The position numbers and the translations under genes are program-made. Shown one piece after another: positions 8,929-18,643 of a DNA stretch of 64,000 nt; the stretch's first letter is position 1; each line of letters begins with the position of its first letter. Source of the stretch: Planctomyces sp. SH-PL14 (lineage in GTDB: Bacteria > Planctomycetota > Planctomycetia > Planctomycetales > Planctomycetaceae). Under the pieces are notes generated by a model. It was not told the origin of the DNA. It worked only from the letters and a program-made list of their open reading frames with translations, and did not search any database. Location: NCBI RefSeq assembly GCF_001610835.1, contig NZ_CP011270.1, forward strand, positions 6,838,001 through 6,902,000, read 5' to 3'.

Positions 8929-8955
8929 AACCCACGGCCGACCTCCGTGGGTTTT
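8929..8955 (+). terminator. Hairpin terminator or attenuator between rpsB and tsf
   Basis: Perfect nine-pair stem AACCCACGG (8929-8937) / CCGTGGGTT (8945-8953) with loop CCGACCT and a short T run. It lies 21 nt after the rpsB stop codon and may lower readthrough into tsf. Confidence 0.65.
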
Positions 8956-9137
8956 CGCGTTGATGGGGGTGAGCGAATGAGAACGCGGAATGCGAACGGC
9001 GGGTGAATCCACCGTTCCGAGTGTGTGAAAAAGTGCTCGCGCGGCCGCCGGAGGAGGGCCGTGCCGGCGAAGCAGACAGTATCCAGGGGTTTTGCATTTC
9101 GTCGGGAGTCGATCCCGGCGCATCAGGAGTGTTCGAG

Positions 9138-9974
9138 ATGGCAGATATCACGGCAAAGATGGTGAACGACCTGCGCCAGAAGACGGGTCTGTCGATGATG
9201 CTGGTCAAGAAGGCCCTCGTGGACGCCGGCGGCGACGAAGCCAAGGCGATCGAGATCCTCAAGCAGCAGGTCGGCAAGGTCCTGGTGAGCCGGGCCCAGA
9301 ACGCCACGGAAGAAGGCTGGATCTTCGCCGCGACGAAGCCGGACGGCAGCGAAGCCGCCCTCGTCGAGCTCCAGTGCGAGTCCCCGCCGGTCGCCAAGGC
9401 GGATGACTTCGTGAACCTGGGCAACGCCCTCGTCAACCAGCTCCTCAACGGCCCCGGCGCCGCCACCCCGGAAGAGCTTCTCCAGCAGCCTGCCCCGAAC
9501 GGCGGTACGCTCCAGGGAATGTTCGACGAAGCGGTCAACCGGATCCGCGAGAAGTTCGTCGTCGCCCGCATCGCCCGCGCCAAGGGGCCGGTCGGCGTCT
9601 ACGTCCATCACGACGGCAAGACGGCGGTCCTGTTCGAAGCGACCGGCGAGAACCTGACGGCCCCGATCCTCCGCGATGTCGCGATGCACGTCGCCGCCAT
9701 GAAGCCGACCGTCGCTACCGTCGAGCAGGTCGATCCGGCCCTCGTGAAGGCGGAGCGGGACAAGCTGACCGCCGACGCGGCCAAGTCCGGCAAGCCGGCC
9801 AACATCATCGAGAAGATCGTCGACGGCAAGATGAGCGTCTTCTACCGCGACGAAGCGGGCGTCCTCTCCGAGCAGGCCTTCGCCAAGGACGACACCAAGT
9901 CGGTCCGCCAGGTCCTCGCCGAAGCGGGCCTCAAGGTCAAGAATTACACGCTGTTCGTTCTCGGACAGAAGTAA
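9138..9974 (+). CDS. tsf: Translation elongation factor Ts
   Basis: 278 residues from the ATG at 9138, which has AGGAG at 9125-9129. EF-Ts recycles EF-Tu by exchanging GDP for GTP. The N-terminal UBA-like domain is clear ([19 protein letters not shown], about 9-27, with the conserved LRxxTG...CKxAL-like pattern), followed by ATEEGWIF and two dimerisation-type segments ([27 protein letters not shown]). Length is normal. A strong terminator follows, and pyrH/frr are not next to it, so the usual rpsB-tsf-pyrH-frr order is broken. Confidence 0.97.
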   Translation: MADITAKMVNDLRQKTGLSMMLVKKALVDAGGDEAKAIEILKQQVGKVLVSRAQNATEEGWIFAATKPDGSEAALVELQCESPPVAKADDFVNLGNALVNQLLNGPGAATPEELLQQPAPNGGTLQGMFDEAVNRIREKFVVARIARAKGPVGVYVHHDGKTAVLFEATGENLTAPILRDVAMHVAAMKPTVATVEQVDPALVKAERDKLTADAAKSGKPANIIEKIVDGKMSVFYRDEAGVLSEQAFAKDDTKSVRQVLAEAGLKVKNYTLFVLGQK

Positions 9975-10006
9975 GCAGCTCGACCGCACGGCAATCTGAA
10001 TACCCG

Positions 10007-10043
10007 ACCGCCCCCGGAGCTTCCGCGGGGCGGTTTTGTTTTT
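10007..10043 (+). terminator. Rho-independent terminator after tsf
   Basis: Eight-pair stem ACCGCCCC / GGGGCGGT at 10007-10014 and 10027-10034 followed by TTTTGTTTTT. Classic intrinsic terminator 32 nt after tsf. Confidence 0.85.
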
Positions 10044-10050
10044 GGGGTGA

Positions 10051-10113
10051 TCAGTTTTCAGTTTTCAGTTGTCAGCGAGACAGGAGCCGCACTTCTGACT
10101 GACAACTGACAAC
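10051..10113. repeat. CAGTTTTCAG / CTGACAAC inverted repeat
   Basis: The left arm TCAGTTTTCAGTTTTCAG continues into TTGTCAG (10051-10075). The right arm CTGACTGACAACTGACAAC is at 10095-10113. The remaining bases to 10278 show no gene; a promoter for the next gene should be here but none is convincing. Confidence 0.6.
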
Positions 10114-10278
10114 TTCCCCACTCTTCGCAACCCCCACAATCCGCACGTCCATTTCAACCCATTCCCTCGATTCCTGCGGCAAAAGTGCCGATCTAGGACG
10201 ATAAGGAAAAATCGCTACACCCGGACCACGGTCCGGCGTGACAGGGATGCAGGTCCGGTTCCGGGGGGAGTCGGACAG

Positions 10279-11493
10279 ATGAGGGTGGGGGGATCAGGGA
10301 TGCGCATCGCTCTCGCGACCGTGGTGCTGTTGAGTCTGCTGCAGACGTCCGTCCACGCGCAGATGTGGGCCGACGCCGAATGGCTCTACTTCGCCCGCCT
10401 CTCCGGCAGCAACGTCCCCGTCATCTCGGGCCCCAACGGCTTCTCGACGGACAATGACGGCAGCGGCTCCGGCTACCGCCTCAGCATCGGCGGCCACATC
10501 GGGGACTTCGAGATCGATGCCTCGTTCCTGAACATCGAAGGACTCTCGTCGAGCTCCACGGGTACGCTGACGAGCGCCCTTTCGTTCGACACGGAGGCGA
10601 ATAACGCCATCGTCTTCAACGGCGGGGCCAACGGAACGGCGCCTGCTAACACGCTCGCGATTTCGAGCGCCCTCTTCCGCGCCGCGACCTACGCCGGCGC
10701 TGGGGACAATGAAACGCTCGAAGCGGAGTTCCTGCTTCCCGGCGCGACCGTTGCCCTTCAGAGCTACACGGATGTCCGCAGCGGCGAGATCAACTTCGGT
10801 ACCAACCGGAACCTTCGCCCCTGGCGGCTGGGGGTCGGTTACCGGACCTGGATCGTGACCGACGGTACGAGCTCCCTGATCAGCGGCACCTTCGACGCTC
10901 TCGACGCCGACGATGCCCAGACGGTCGGCGGCGGAACCAACGACGCCAACGACGGCCTCTCGCACGCGGCTCTGACGAGTGCCGGATACGGGCTCGTTGC
11001 CGGGGGGGCCGACGGATTCGACGCGATCGCGGTCGGCGGGCCGGACACCCTGCGGATCTTCGACAGCGGCTACGCCCGCAACGAGCTCCACGGAGCCCAG
11101 CTCACCGGGGCCTACCAGCTCTTCCCGCTCGAGTGGCTGACGCTCGAGGTCATCGGCCGGGCCGGACTCTACTACAACAACGTCCAGGGGAGCGTCCTGG
11201 AGCAGCTCGCCGGCTCGGTCAACGACGACTCGATCTACCAGCGGGCCTTCAGCGGCAAGAAGAGCGCCGCCTCGTTCGTCGGCACGCTTGGCTTCCGCGG
11301 CCTCTTCCCGATCACCGACTACATCAGCGTGATTGCCGGCTACGAAGCGATCTTCATGGGGGGCGTCGCCCTCGGATCCAAGCAGTTCGAAGGGATCTCG
11401 ACCACGCCCCTCGGAGCCGAGTACTACGACCCGCGGTCCAGCAACCATCTCATCCTGCACGGTGGCAACCTGGGCCTGCAGATCACTTGGTAG
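10279..11493 (+). CDS. BBP7-type outer-membrane beta-barrel protein
   Basis: 404 residues with a Sec signal peptide (MRIALATVVLLSLLQTSVHAQ if the second ATG at 10300 is the start; the upstream ATG at 10279 adds seven residues and follows a GGGGGAG stretch). The mature protein starts MWADAEWLYFAR, typical of the planctomycete BBP7 barrel family, has regular alternating strands, the WRLGVGYRTW strand (about 178-187) and ends in a barrel-like strand NLGLQITW. Predicted outer-membrane porin-like protein; cargo unknown. Terminator downstream shared with convergent ugd. Confidence 0.75.
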   Translation: MRVGGSGMRIALATVVLLSLLQTSVHAQMWADAEWLYFARLSGSNVPVISGPNGFSTDNDGSGSGYRLSIGGHIGDFEIDASFLNIEGLSSSSTGTLTSALSFDTEANNAIVFNGGANGTAPANTLAISSALFRAATYAGAGDNETLEAEFLLPGATVALQSYTDVRSGEINFGTNRNLRPWRLGVGYRTWIVTDGTSSLISGTFDALDADDAQTVGGGTNDANDGLSHAALTSAGYGLVAGGADGFDAIAVGGPDTLRIFDSGYARNELHGAQLTGAYQLFPLEWLTLEVIGRAGLYYNNVQGSVLEQLAGSVNDDSIYQRAFSGKKSAASFVGTLGFRGLFPITDYISVIAGYEAIFMGGVALGSKQFEGISTTPLGAEYYDPRSSNHLILHGGNLGLQITW

Positions 11494-11530
11494 CCGCGCA
11501 CCCGGTCGCCTGAGACACACAAAGAAGAAA

Positions 11531-11564
11531 TGCCGGCCGGGAACATTCCCCGGCCGGCATTTTT
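11531..11564. terminator. Bidirectional terminator between the BBP7 gene and ugd
   Basis: Stem TGCCGGCCGGG-GAACATT-CCCCGGCCGGCA region (11531-11559), followed by TTTTT on the plus side and preceded by an A-rich run that gives a U run on the minus side. It separates two converging genes. Confidence 0.8.
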
Positions 11565-11591
11565 CGTCTTACGTCCGCGTGCTGCGGGCTA

Positions 11592-12905
11592 TCATTTCTT
11601 CTCGGACGAGAGTCCCACGCCGAGGTACGTAATCCCTTCCTTGGCCATCCGCGAGGGATCGTAGAGGTTCCGGCCGTCGAAGATGACCGGGGCCTTGAGC
11701 TTGTGCTTGATGTAGGCGAAGTCCGGATTCCGGTACTCGTTCCACTCGGTCACGATCGCCATGGCGTCCGCCCCTTCGAGCGTGTCGTAGTGGTGTTCGT
11801 GATAGCGGACCTTGTCGCCGATCTCCTTCTGTACGTTCTCCATCGCCACCGGGTCATGGACGTGAACTTCCGCTCCCGCTTCGATGAGCTGCTCGAGGAG
11901 CACGAGGGCCGGAGCTTCGCGGATGTCGTCGGTGCGGGGCTTGAAGGCCAGTCCCCACACGGCGATCTTCTTCCCCTTGAGGCTGGCGCCGAAGCGGGCG
12001 GTGATCTTCTCGAACAGGACGTTCTTCTGCCGGTTGTTGATCTCGTCGACCGCTTCCAGCATCTGCATCCGCATTCCCTTCTCGGCTGCGACGGACGAGA
12101 GCGCCCGGACGTCCTTCGGGAAGCAGGAGCCGCCGTAGCCGACGCCCGGGAAGAGGAACGCGAACCCGATCCGCTGATCGTGTCCGATGCCGCGGCGGAC
12201 TTCGTTGATGTCCGCTCCGACCCGCTCGCAGAGGTTCGCCATCTCGTTGATGAAGCTGATCTTCGTCGCCAGGAGGCAGTTGGCGACGTACTTCGTCATC
12301 TCGGCGCTTTCGAGCCCCATGACGAGATAGGGCTTCTCCGTCCGCAGGAACGGCTTGTAGAGGTCATGGACGACGTCGGCGACGTCCTCGCGGTCGCACC
12401 CCACGACGACCCGGTCGGGCTTCGTGAAGTCGTCGATTGCGCAGCCTTCCTTCAAGAACTCGGGGTTCGAGGCGACGTCGACCGTCCGGCCCGTCAGCTC
12501 CCGCAGGCGATTGGCGATCTTGCGGTTCGTTCCGACCGGGACCGTGCTCTTGACGATGACGACGGCGTCCGGCCGCAGGTACGGGGCGATCGCGTCGGCG
12601 GCGGAGAAGAGGTAGCTCAGGTTGGCGGAGCCATCGTCTCCCTGCGGCGTGCCGACCGCCAGGAAGATGCACTTGGCGTCCGGAACGCAGGTCGAGACGT
12701 CGGTCGTGAACTTGAGGCGGCCCTGCTCGGCGTTGTGCTGGATCATCTCCGTGAGACCCGGCTCGTAGATCGGAACGTCGCCATCCTTCAGCATGGCAAT
12801 CTTCTGGGCGTTGATGTCGACGCAGGTGACGTCGTTGCCGCTGTCGGCGAAGCACGTCCCCGTGACCAGCCCGACGTAGCCCGTTCCCATCATCACAATC
12901 TTCAC
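11592..12905 (-). CDS. ugd: UDP-glucose 6-dehydrogenase
   Basis: 437 residues. Oxidises UDP-glucose to UDP-glucuronate with two NAD+. N-terminal Rossmann motif [17 protein letters not shown] (7-23), STVPVGT (120-126), NPEFLKEG (147-154) and the catalytic cysteine block [12 protein letters not shown] with Cys near 261; the C-terminal UDP-binding domain includes [18 protein letters not shown] [16 protein letters not shown]. Length is normal and the protein is cytoplasmic. The product feeds UDP-glucuronate decarboxylase encoded at 55346-56281, some 43 kb away in this window, and probably the surface glycan. Confidence 0.96.
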   Translation of the reverse strand: MKIVMMGTGYVGLVTGTCFADSGNDVTCVDINAQKIAMLKDGDVPIYEPGLTEMIQHNAEQGRLKFTTDVSTCVPDAKCIFLAVGTPQGDDGSANLSYLFSAADAIAPYLRPDAVVIVKSTVPVGTNRKIANRLRELTGRTVDVASNPEFLKEGCAIDDFTKPDRVVVGCDREDVADVVHDLYKPFLRTEKPYLVMGLESAEMTKYVANCLLATKISFINEMANLCERVGADINEVRRGIGHDQRIGFAFLFPGVGYGGSCFPKDVRALSSVAAEKGMRMQMLEAVDEINNRQKNVLFEKITARFGASLKGKKIAVWGLAFKPRTDDIREAPALVLLEQLIEAGAEVHVHDPVAMENVQKEIGDKVRYHEHHYDTLEGADAMAIVTEWNEYRNPDFAYIKHKLKAPVIFDGRNLYDPSRMAKEGITYLGVGLSSEKK

Positions 12906-13007
12906 AACCGCATCTCCCGATCAGTCCGGAGCATTCCGGAGTGGTTTCAATTTCCTCTGGAAACATAACACAGCGTCTGGGACGCTAAACCTTCCCGTCC
13001 GGAAAGG

Positions 13008-13036
13008 TTGACGCAATCGACGGCATCGCGTGTAAA
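13008..13036 (+). promoter_or_regulatory. Candidate promoter for the secreted heme-motif protein
   Basis: TTGACG at 13008-13013, 17-base spacer, TGTAAA at 13031-13036. It lies about 185 bases upstream of the start at 13222, in the divergent gap with ugd (12906-13221), which shows no other clear signal. Confidence 0.45.
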
Positions 13037-13221
13037 ACGGGCGAATTGCGCAAAGTGGGGCGGCGTGTTGCGTTTGGACGACATGTCGACCGGGGGCAGC
13101 AGAAACGGCCGGACCGCAGCGGGAGGCGGGGGCTGTTCCGCGCAAACGCCTGTGCCGCCGAGGACCGCTGTTGAGGCCAACGGGGAGCCGAGCCTACGCT
13201 CGCCCCGGTCAGGAGCCTCCG

Positions 13222-14469
13222 ATGACGATCCGTACACTCTCGACGACTTTTGCGCTGCTGGTCCTGGCCTTGGCGGGACTCTCCCGCGGGGAGGACGCGG
13301 CGGCGCCGACAGTCCTTCCCGACGCTGCTGCCTCCGGCGGGATGCCTCCCGTTGCGCTCCCTCCCGAACCGGGCCTCAAGGCCGGGTGCGTGATCATGCG
13401 CGACGGGCGGACGTTCGTGGGGGACGTGACGTCAGTGGCCGACGGATACGCAATCCGGCTCGTTCAGGGGGGCCGCTTCGTCGTTCCCTATGATCAGGTG
13501 CGGCTGACGGCGGCGGACGTCAAGGAGGCGTACCGGAAGCAGAAGGAGACGATGAAGAACGGCTCCGCATCCGAAGTGGCGGGATTGGGCCGCTGGTGCT
13601 TCGAGCAGAAACTCTATGAGGAAGGGCGGGCCGAGTGCCTGCAGGCGATCCGCCTGGAGCCGAACCGTGCGGACCTGCGGCAACTCCTCCTGCGGATCGA
13701 CGCCGCCACTGGGCAGGCCAATGTCGGAGAGCTTCCCGAGATGTCGGTCGTCCCCGCCGCCGCGCCTCCCCCTGTTCGGTCAGCGTCGGCTGCCGCTCCG
13801 GTTGGGGTCTCTCCCAGGAGCAACGCCGACTTCGTGCGGATGATCCAGCCCCTGCTGATGAACACGTGCGGCAACGCCGCCTGCCATGCCGCCAAGTCCG
13901 AGACCGAATTCCGGATCATGGCGGTCCGGCCGGGGCAGGGGAGTCAGCGGTTTCAGAGTCAGCACAATCTGGAGCAGGTGCTGCGTCAGATCACGTCGGC
14001 CGAGCCGGAGTCGAGCCCGCTTCTGACGGTCACGCGGAACACCAAGGCGGGCGATCCGCACCACGGCGTTTTCGATGGACGCCGGGGGACGATGCAGTTC
14101 GACCTGCTCAAGGAATGGGTGGTCCGGGTCAGTCGAGAGAAGTCCGGAGCGGGAACGGTCGCGGCGGGGGGCAAGTCCGCTCCGCAGCGGCTCGTGCCGA
14201 TTCCGCGTGGTGCGGAGCGATCGATTGTGATCAAGCCGCGGGCCGCCGACGGCGATGAGGTGAGCGAGGGGGGGAATCCCCGCGGGATCGTCCTGACCTC
14301 CGGTGAACGGAGAGCCGAAGAGGCTATCCCGGCAGAGTCCGGGGAGCAGTCCGACGAGGATCTTCTCCGCGATGTTCGTCGGGAGTCGCTTCCTGATCCC
14401 TTTGATCCGGACGAGTTCAACCGGTCGGTGCATGGAAAGACGGCGGCTGAGCTCCGCGGTGCGCCCTGA
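13222..14469 (+). CDS. Secreted planctomycete protein with CxxxxCH heme-like motif
   Basis: 415 residues from the ATG at 13222, preceded by AGGAG at 13211-13215. The N-terminus MTIRTLSTTFALLVLALAGL is a signal peptide. A small beta domain follows (MRDGRTFVGDV...FVVPYDQV), then a TPR-like helical segment (GLGRWCFEQKLYEEGRAECLQAI). CGNAACH at 216-222 is a CxxxxCH motif like that of planctomycete cytochrome-like proteins, with longer spacing than CxxCH, so heme binding is uncertain. The C-terminus is low-complexity and acidic. It converges on the PSD1 gene and may work with it in the periplasm (inference). Confidence 0.7.
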   Translation: MTIRTLSTTFALLVLALAGLSRGEDAAAPTVLPDAAASGGMPPVALPPEPGLKAGCVIMRDGRTFVGDVTSVADGYAIRLVQGGRFVVPYDQVRLTAADVKEAYRKQKETMKNGSASEVAGLGRWCFEQKLYEEGRAECLQAIRLEPNRADLRQLLLRIDAATGQANVGELPEMSVVPAAAPPPVRSASAAAPVGVSPRSNADFVRMIQPLLMNTCGNAACHAAKSETEFRIMAVRPGQGSQRFQSQHNLEQVLRQITSAEPESSPLLTVTRNTKAGDPHHGVFDGRRGTMQFDLLKEWVVRVSREKSGAGTVAAGGKSAPQRLVPIPRGAERSIVIKPRAADGDEVSEGGNPRGIVLTSGERRAEEAIPAESGEQSDEDLLRDVRRESLPDPFDPDEFNRSVHGKTAAELRGAP

Positions 14470-14481
14470 CTGCTCAACCCG

Positions 14482-14805
14482 CGCCCTTGCCGGACGGACT
14501 CGATAGCTCAAACCCAACGTGCCACGGCAGCCGGGGTCAAGGGGGTCACCCCTTGCCGCCGGAGGCGCTTTTGTGAGGAACCGTGGTACGCAACGGATGT
14601 CCCCTGTGTGGTGCCAGCGTTGAGGACTCCCTCACATCACACCGCTGGCTTTGTAAACCCAGCGGGTTGGTGAGGGGGGCTACGGCACGGTGTCCGCGCT
14701 TGGACACACACTCCTTCAGACATCTCTCGACGGCCAGGCCTCCGGCGGGCAAAGGGGCGTTGCCCCCTTGCATCCCCCACCAGGGGCGTGGCCCCTGGAC
14801 CCCGG
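14482..14805 (+). repeat. Intergenic structured repeat, copy 2
   Basis: Same landmarks as copy 1, including GCTCAAACCCAACGTGC and ending CCCCTGGACCCCGG three bases before the PSD1 stop codon at 14809. Stem-loops: CAAGGGGG-TCA-CCCCTTG, AAGGGGC-GTTGCCCCCTT and CCAGGGG-CCACG-CCCCTGG read on the opposite strand. It fills the convergent gap between two genes and may supply their terminators. Confidence 0.85.
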
Positions 14806-14808
14806 TTC

Positions 14809-17800
14809 TTATTTGTTGAGCACTTCGTCCAGGTTCATCAGCTCGTTGCACAGCATCGTCCAGGCTGCCAGCTCACCCGCATCCAGCGTCGCCAGCGGCT
14901 TCGTCTCACCGACCGCAATCACCTTCGCGGCCTCCGCCGGATTCGCCTTGTAGAACGCCACCAACTCGCCCAGCGACGCATCGATCACCGGCTGCTCCTC
15001 CGACCGCAACGGCCGCGATAACAGATTCTCCGCCAGGAAGCGGGTCCGCGACACCACATCGGCCCCCCCCTCAGTCAGCGCCCGCTGCGCCAGATGCCTG
15101 GCCGCCTCAACAAACTGCTCATCATTGAGCGTCATCAACGCCTGCAGCGGCGTGTTCGTCCGCTCCCGCCGCACCGTGCAGGTCTCCCGGCTCGGTGCGT
15201 TGAAGATGTCCATCTGAGCCGGCGGAGCACTCCGCTTCCAGAACGTGTATAGACTCCGGCGATACAAACTCTCACCCGTATCGCGGCGGTAGTTCCGGGT
15301 ATTGCTCTCCACCATCGCCACCGCTTCCCAGACCCCATCGGGCATATAGGGACGAACGCTCGGCCCCCCGATCTTGCCTGAGAGCAGCCCGCTCGTCGCC
15401 AGCGCATAGTCACGGACCATCTCGGCATCCATCCGGAACCGCGGCCCGCGCGAGAGCAACCGGTTCGACGGATCCTTCTCCAGCTTGTCCGGCGTCACGG
15501 TCGCTGCCTGCCGGTAGGCCGAGGACATGACGAGCATCTTGTAGAACTTCTTCACGTCCCAGCCCTGCTCGCGGAACTCCACCGCCAGCCAGTCGAGCAG
15601 CTCCGGATGACTCGGCAGCTCACCCGTGATCCCAAAGTCCCCCGACGTCCGGACCAGCCCGCTGCCGAACAGCTCCTGCCAGAAGCGATTCACCGTGACG
15701 CGGGCCATCAGCGGATGGCTCGGGCTGAGGAGCCACTGGGCAAACCCCAGCCGGTTCCGCGGAGCCTCCGCGGGGAACGCGGGCAGGACCGCCGGAACGT
15801 CGGGTGAAACCTGATCCTTCCGCTTGTCGTAGTCCCCGCGGTTCAGGATGAAGGCCATCGCGGGCTCGGTCTTCTCCTGCATGACGTGAGCCACCGTCCC
15901 GCGGGCACGGATGTTCTTGTCCTGCCATTCCAGGTCGTTCACAACCGCCGTCAGCGCCCGGTACTGCTCGTCCTGCGTCGCCAGCCACCAGGTGTGGACT
16001 TCCTCGATCTCCTGCGGCGTCCGCTTCTCGACCGGCTTCGCCAGGATCGTGGCGTACTTTGACGATCGGGCCAGCGACTCCATCTCCTCCGCCGGCAGCG
16101 GACGGCGATAGACCCGCAGATCGTGCAGAGCCAGATTCGGGAGGAACTGCCCCGTCTGCCGCTGGCCCACCTTGAACGGCACATCCGTCTTGATCGAGTG
16201 GTTGAGGCTGTCCACCTGGACGCCGGTCGGCTGGACCTGGCCGTTGATATAGATCTTCACTCCCGCCGCCTTCGACGAGCCGTCATAGCTGAACGCCACG
16301 TGCGTCCACTCGTTCGCCGGGACCTGCGCCGTCGAAACGACCTTCAGCGCATCGTCGGACCACTTGTTGACGATGTGCGTCCCGACCCGCCGCCCCTCGA
16401 TCCAGAAGTCCCAGCCGCGGTAGTCGTGCTGGTCATCCATCCGGGCGCAGATCGATCCCGAGCCGTCGTTCGGAGACAGCTTGACCCACGCCGCGCAGCT
16501 GAACGGCTGGTCCCGCTCAAAGTCCCCCGCCTCCTTGACCTCGGCGACGCCGCTGGTCGTGATCAGCACCGCGTTGTCCGAGACATGCCCCGGCTCCCAC
16601 TTCGTCTGCCGCGGGAGGTTCACGTCGCGACCCTTGCCGTCGATCTCGATGTGAGTCTTGTTCCCTTTCCCCTCCTTCAGCGGAGCCAGCAGGGCGAGCC
16701 CCTCCTTCGGCAGGGTCGTCGCGAAGTCCTCCGGCTTGACCGTCTTCATCCACTCGTCGAACAGCGGCCGGGCCTCCTGCCGACGGGCGGCGACCTTGGC
16801 CTGCGCGGCGGGGATCTCTTGCTTGAGGGCATCGAGCCGCGGCTGCTCGTCGGGCCGGGCGACGGGGATGATCGGCGGAGTGTCTTTGATGTTGCCGTCC
16901 ATCGCGTTCTGCGTCGTGTTATTGAAGAACGCCGCCAGCGAATAGAACTCCTTCTGGGAGAGCGGGTCGAACTTGTGGTCGTGGCAGACAGCACACCCCG
17001 CGGTCAGCCCCATGAAAACCTGCGACACCGTCTCGGTCCGGTCGCGGGTGTAGAGGACAAGGTACTCCTCGGCGATCGCTCCCCCTTCGTTCGTCGTGAT
17101 GTTGCAGCGGTTGAAGCCCGAAGCGATCTGCTGTTCGAGGGTCCGGTTCGGGAGCAGGTCCCCCGCGAGCTGTTCGACGGTGAACTGGTCGAACGGCATG
17201 TTGCGGTTGAATGCCCCGATCACCCAGTCGCGGTACGTCCACATCTCGCGGTAGTTGTCGAAGTGGATCCCGTGCGTGTCGGCGTAGCGGGCATAGTCGA
17301 GCCAGTACCGCCCGCGGTGCTCTCCCCACTTCGGCGATTCCAGCAGCGTGTCGACGAGCTTTTCGTAGGCACTCGGATCGGCGTCCTTGACGAAGGCCTC
17401 GACGAGCTCGGGCTTCGGCGGCAGTCCGGTCAGATCGAGGCTGACCCGCCGCGCGAGCGTCCGGCGATCCGCTTCCGCGGCAGGCGAAAGCCCTTCCTTT
17501 TCCAGCCGGGCCAGGATGAACGCATCGACCGGTGTCCGGACCCAGGCGGTGTTCTTGACCGCGGGGGGCGTCGGCCGGGTGGGGGCGATGAACGACCAGT
17601 GCGGCTGGTACTCCGCGCCGGAGGCGACCCACTGCTTGAGGAGGTCCTTCTGCCGGTCCGTCAGCTTCTTGTGGGAAGCGGGCGGGGGCATGAGTGTTTC
17701 GGGATCGGTCGAGAAGATCCGCTCGATGAATCCGCTTTCGTCCGGCTTGCCGGGGGCGAGGGCTCCGGCGGCGATGGCGTCATCGCGGCGATCGAGGCGG

Positions 17801-17967
17801 AGGTCCGCTTTGCGGGCGGCGCTGTCCGGCCCGTGGCAGGCGAAGCAGGTGTCGGCCAGGATCGGGCGGATGTCGCGGTTGTATTCGATCTCGGCGCCGC
17901 GGGCGGTGGCGAGGGCGGCGAGAGAGAGAGCGAGCAGGAGAAACGGGAGTCGCACGGTGCGGGGCAT
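14809..17967 (-). CDS. PSD1 and planctomycete cytochrome C (DUF1549/DUF1553) protein with LamG-like domain
   Basis: 1052 residues from the ATG at 17967 (an ATG 8 codons upstream is possible). Signal peptide MPRTVRLPFLLLALSLAALA, then PSCyt1 with CFACH at 41-45 (c-type heme site), DUF1549 (about 145-360; DAFILARLEKEGL, DLTGLPP), a LamG/concanavalin-like insert (about 470-640; GVKIYINGQ), and DUF1553 (about 735-1010; FAQWLLSPSHPLMARVTVNRFWQ; LQALMTLNDEQFVEAAR). These large exported proteins are abundant in Planctomycetes and are thought to serve polysaccharide use, but their reaction is not known. No DUF1501 partner is adjacent, which is unusual. Repeat copies 2 and 3 flank it in opposite orientation. 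Confidence 0.93.
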   Translation of the reverse strand: MPRTVRLPFLLLALSLAALATARGAEIEYNRDIRPILADTCFACHGPDSAARKADLRLDRRDDAIAAGALAPGKPDESGFIERIFSTDPETLMPPPASHKKLTDRQKDLLKQWVASGAEYQPHWSFIAPTRPTPPAVKNTAWVRTPVDAFILARLEKEGLSPAAEADRRTLARRVSLDLTGLPPKPELVEAFVKDADPSAYEKLVDTLLESPKWGEHRGRYWLDYARYADTHGIHFDNYREMWTYRDWVIGAFNRNMPFDQFTVEQLAGDLLPNRTLEQQIASGFNRCNITTNEGGAIAEEYLVLYTRDRTETVSQVFMGLTAGCAVCHDHKFDPLSQKEFYSLAAFFNNTTQNAMDGNIKDTPPIIPVARPDEQPRLDALKQEIPAAQAKVAARRQEARPLFDEWMKTVKPEDFATTLPKEGLALLAPLKEGKGNKTHIEIDGKGRDVNLPRQTKWEPGHVSDNAVLITTSGVAEVKEAGDFERDQPFSCAAWVKLSPNDGSGSICARMDDQHDYRGWDFWIEGRRVGTHIVNKWSDDALKVVSTAQVPANEWTHVAFSYDGSSKAAGVKIYINGQVQPTGVQVDSLNHSIKTDVPFKVGQRQTGQFLPNLALHDLRVYRRPLPAEEMESLARSSKYATILAKPVEKRTPQEIEEVHTWWLATQDEQYRALTAVVNDLEWQDKNIRARGTVAHVMQEKTEPAMAFILNRGDYDKRKDQVSPDVPAVLPAFPAEAPRNRLGFAQWLLSPSHPLMARVTVNRFWQELFGSGLVRTSGDFGITGELPSHPELLDWLAVEFREQGWDVKKFYKMLVMSSAYRQAATVTPDKLEKDPSNRLLSRGPRFRMDAEMVRDYALATSGLLSGKIGGPSVRPYMPDGVWEAVAMVESNTRNYRRDTGESLYRRSLYTFWKRSAPPAQMDIFNAPSRETCTVRRERTNTPLQALMTLNDEQFVEAARHLAQRALTEGGADVVSRTRFLAENLLSRPLRSEEQPVIDASLGELVAFYKANPAEAAKVIAVGETKPLATLDAGELAAWTMLCNELMNLDEVLNK

Positions 17968-18121
17968 CGATTGCGGTCTCACGGGAGGCATCGGAGGGCC
18001 GTCGGGGCGGGGCAGGCAATCCATCAATCCTACCCGATTCAAGTGTCGGTTGACCAAGCTGCGAAGAGGATTCTGTTCCCGTGCGTGCGTCTGCTGGATG
18101 GTGGTCCGACATCGCCCCCAG

Positions 18122-18447
18122 CCGGGGTCCAGGGGGTACCCCTGGTGGGGAGTGCAGAGGGGCAACGCCCCTTTGCCCGCCGGAGGCCTGGCCGTCGAGA
18201 GATGTCTGAAGGAGGGCGTCTCCGAACTTGGACAACGTGCCGGATGCCCCCTCACCAACCCGCGGGGATTGCAAAGCCAGCGTTCTGGATTGAGGGAGTC
18301 CTCATCGCTGGTTCCACAAAGGGGACATCCGTTGTTTACCACGGTTCCTCACAGGTGTGCCTCCGGCGGCAAGAGGGCGTGGCCCCCTTGACCCCAGGCT
18401 GCCGTAGCACGTTGGGTTTGAGCAAACAGTGTCGTGCCGGCAAGGAC
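18122..18447 (-). repeat. Intergenic structured repeat, copy 3
   Basis: Inverted relative to copies 1 and 2. Reads CCGGGGTCC at 18122 through CCAGGGGGTACCCCTGG, AGGGGCAACGCCCCT, GCCGGAGGCCTGGCCGTCG, GATGTCTGAAGGAG, CCGCGGGGATTGCAAAG, GGGGACATCCGTTG, CCTCCGGCGGCAAG, then GCACGTTGGGTTTGAGC and GCCGGCAAGGAC at 18447. It lies between the start of the PSD1 gene and the ssrA promoter. Confidence 0.85.
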
Positions 18448-18564
18448 GGGTTCGAGACACCGGGATCATCCTCAGTCCTCCATCAACCCCCATTCGGCAA
18501 ATGCCCCCTCTCCCCCCACGGCCCCCTCCGACCACGGAATCCGCCTCACAAGCCAGAACCCCAA

Positions 18565-18592
18565 TTGACCCCACGCCGGAGTCGAATACGAT
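18565..18592 (+). promoter_or_regulatory. Promoter of ssrA
   Basis: TTGACC at 18565-18570, 16-base spacer, TACGAT at 18587-18592. The predicted start near 18599 leaves a leader of about 45 nt before mature tmRNA, consistent with RNase P processing. Confidence 0.65.
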
Positions 18593-18643
18593 TCCGTTCC
18601 GAACCTGGGAGCCGGAAACGGTGTCCGGGTGAGGAAGCCAACC

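Noticed and set aside
9060-9137. T-arm-like GGGAGTCGATCCC before tsf
   Set aside because: The loop and stem lengths do not fit a tRNA T arm, and no other tRNA arms pair around it.
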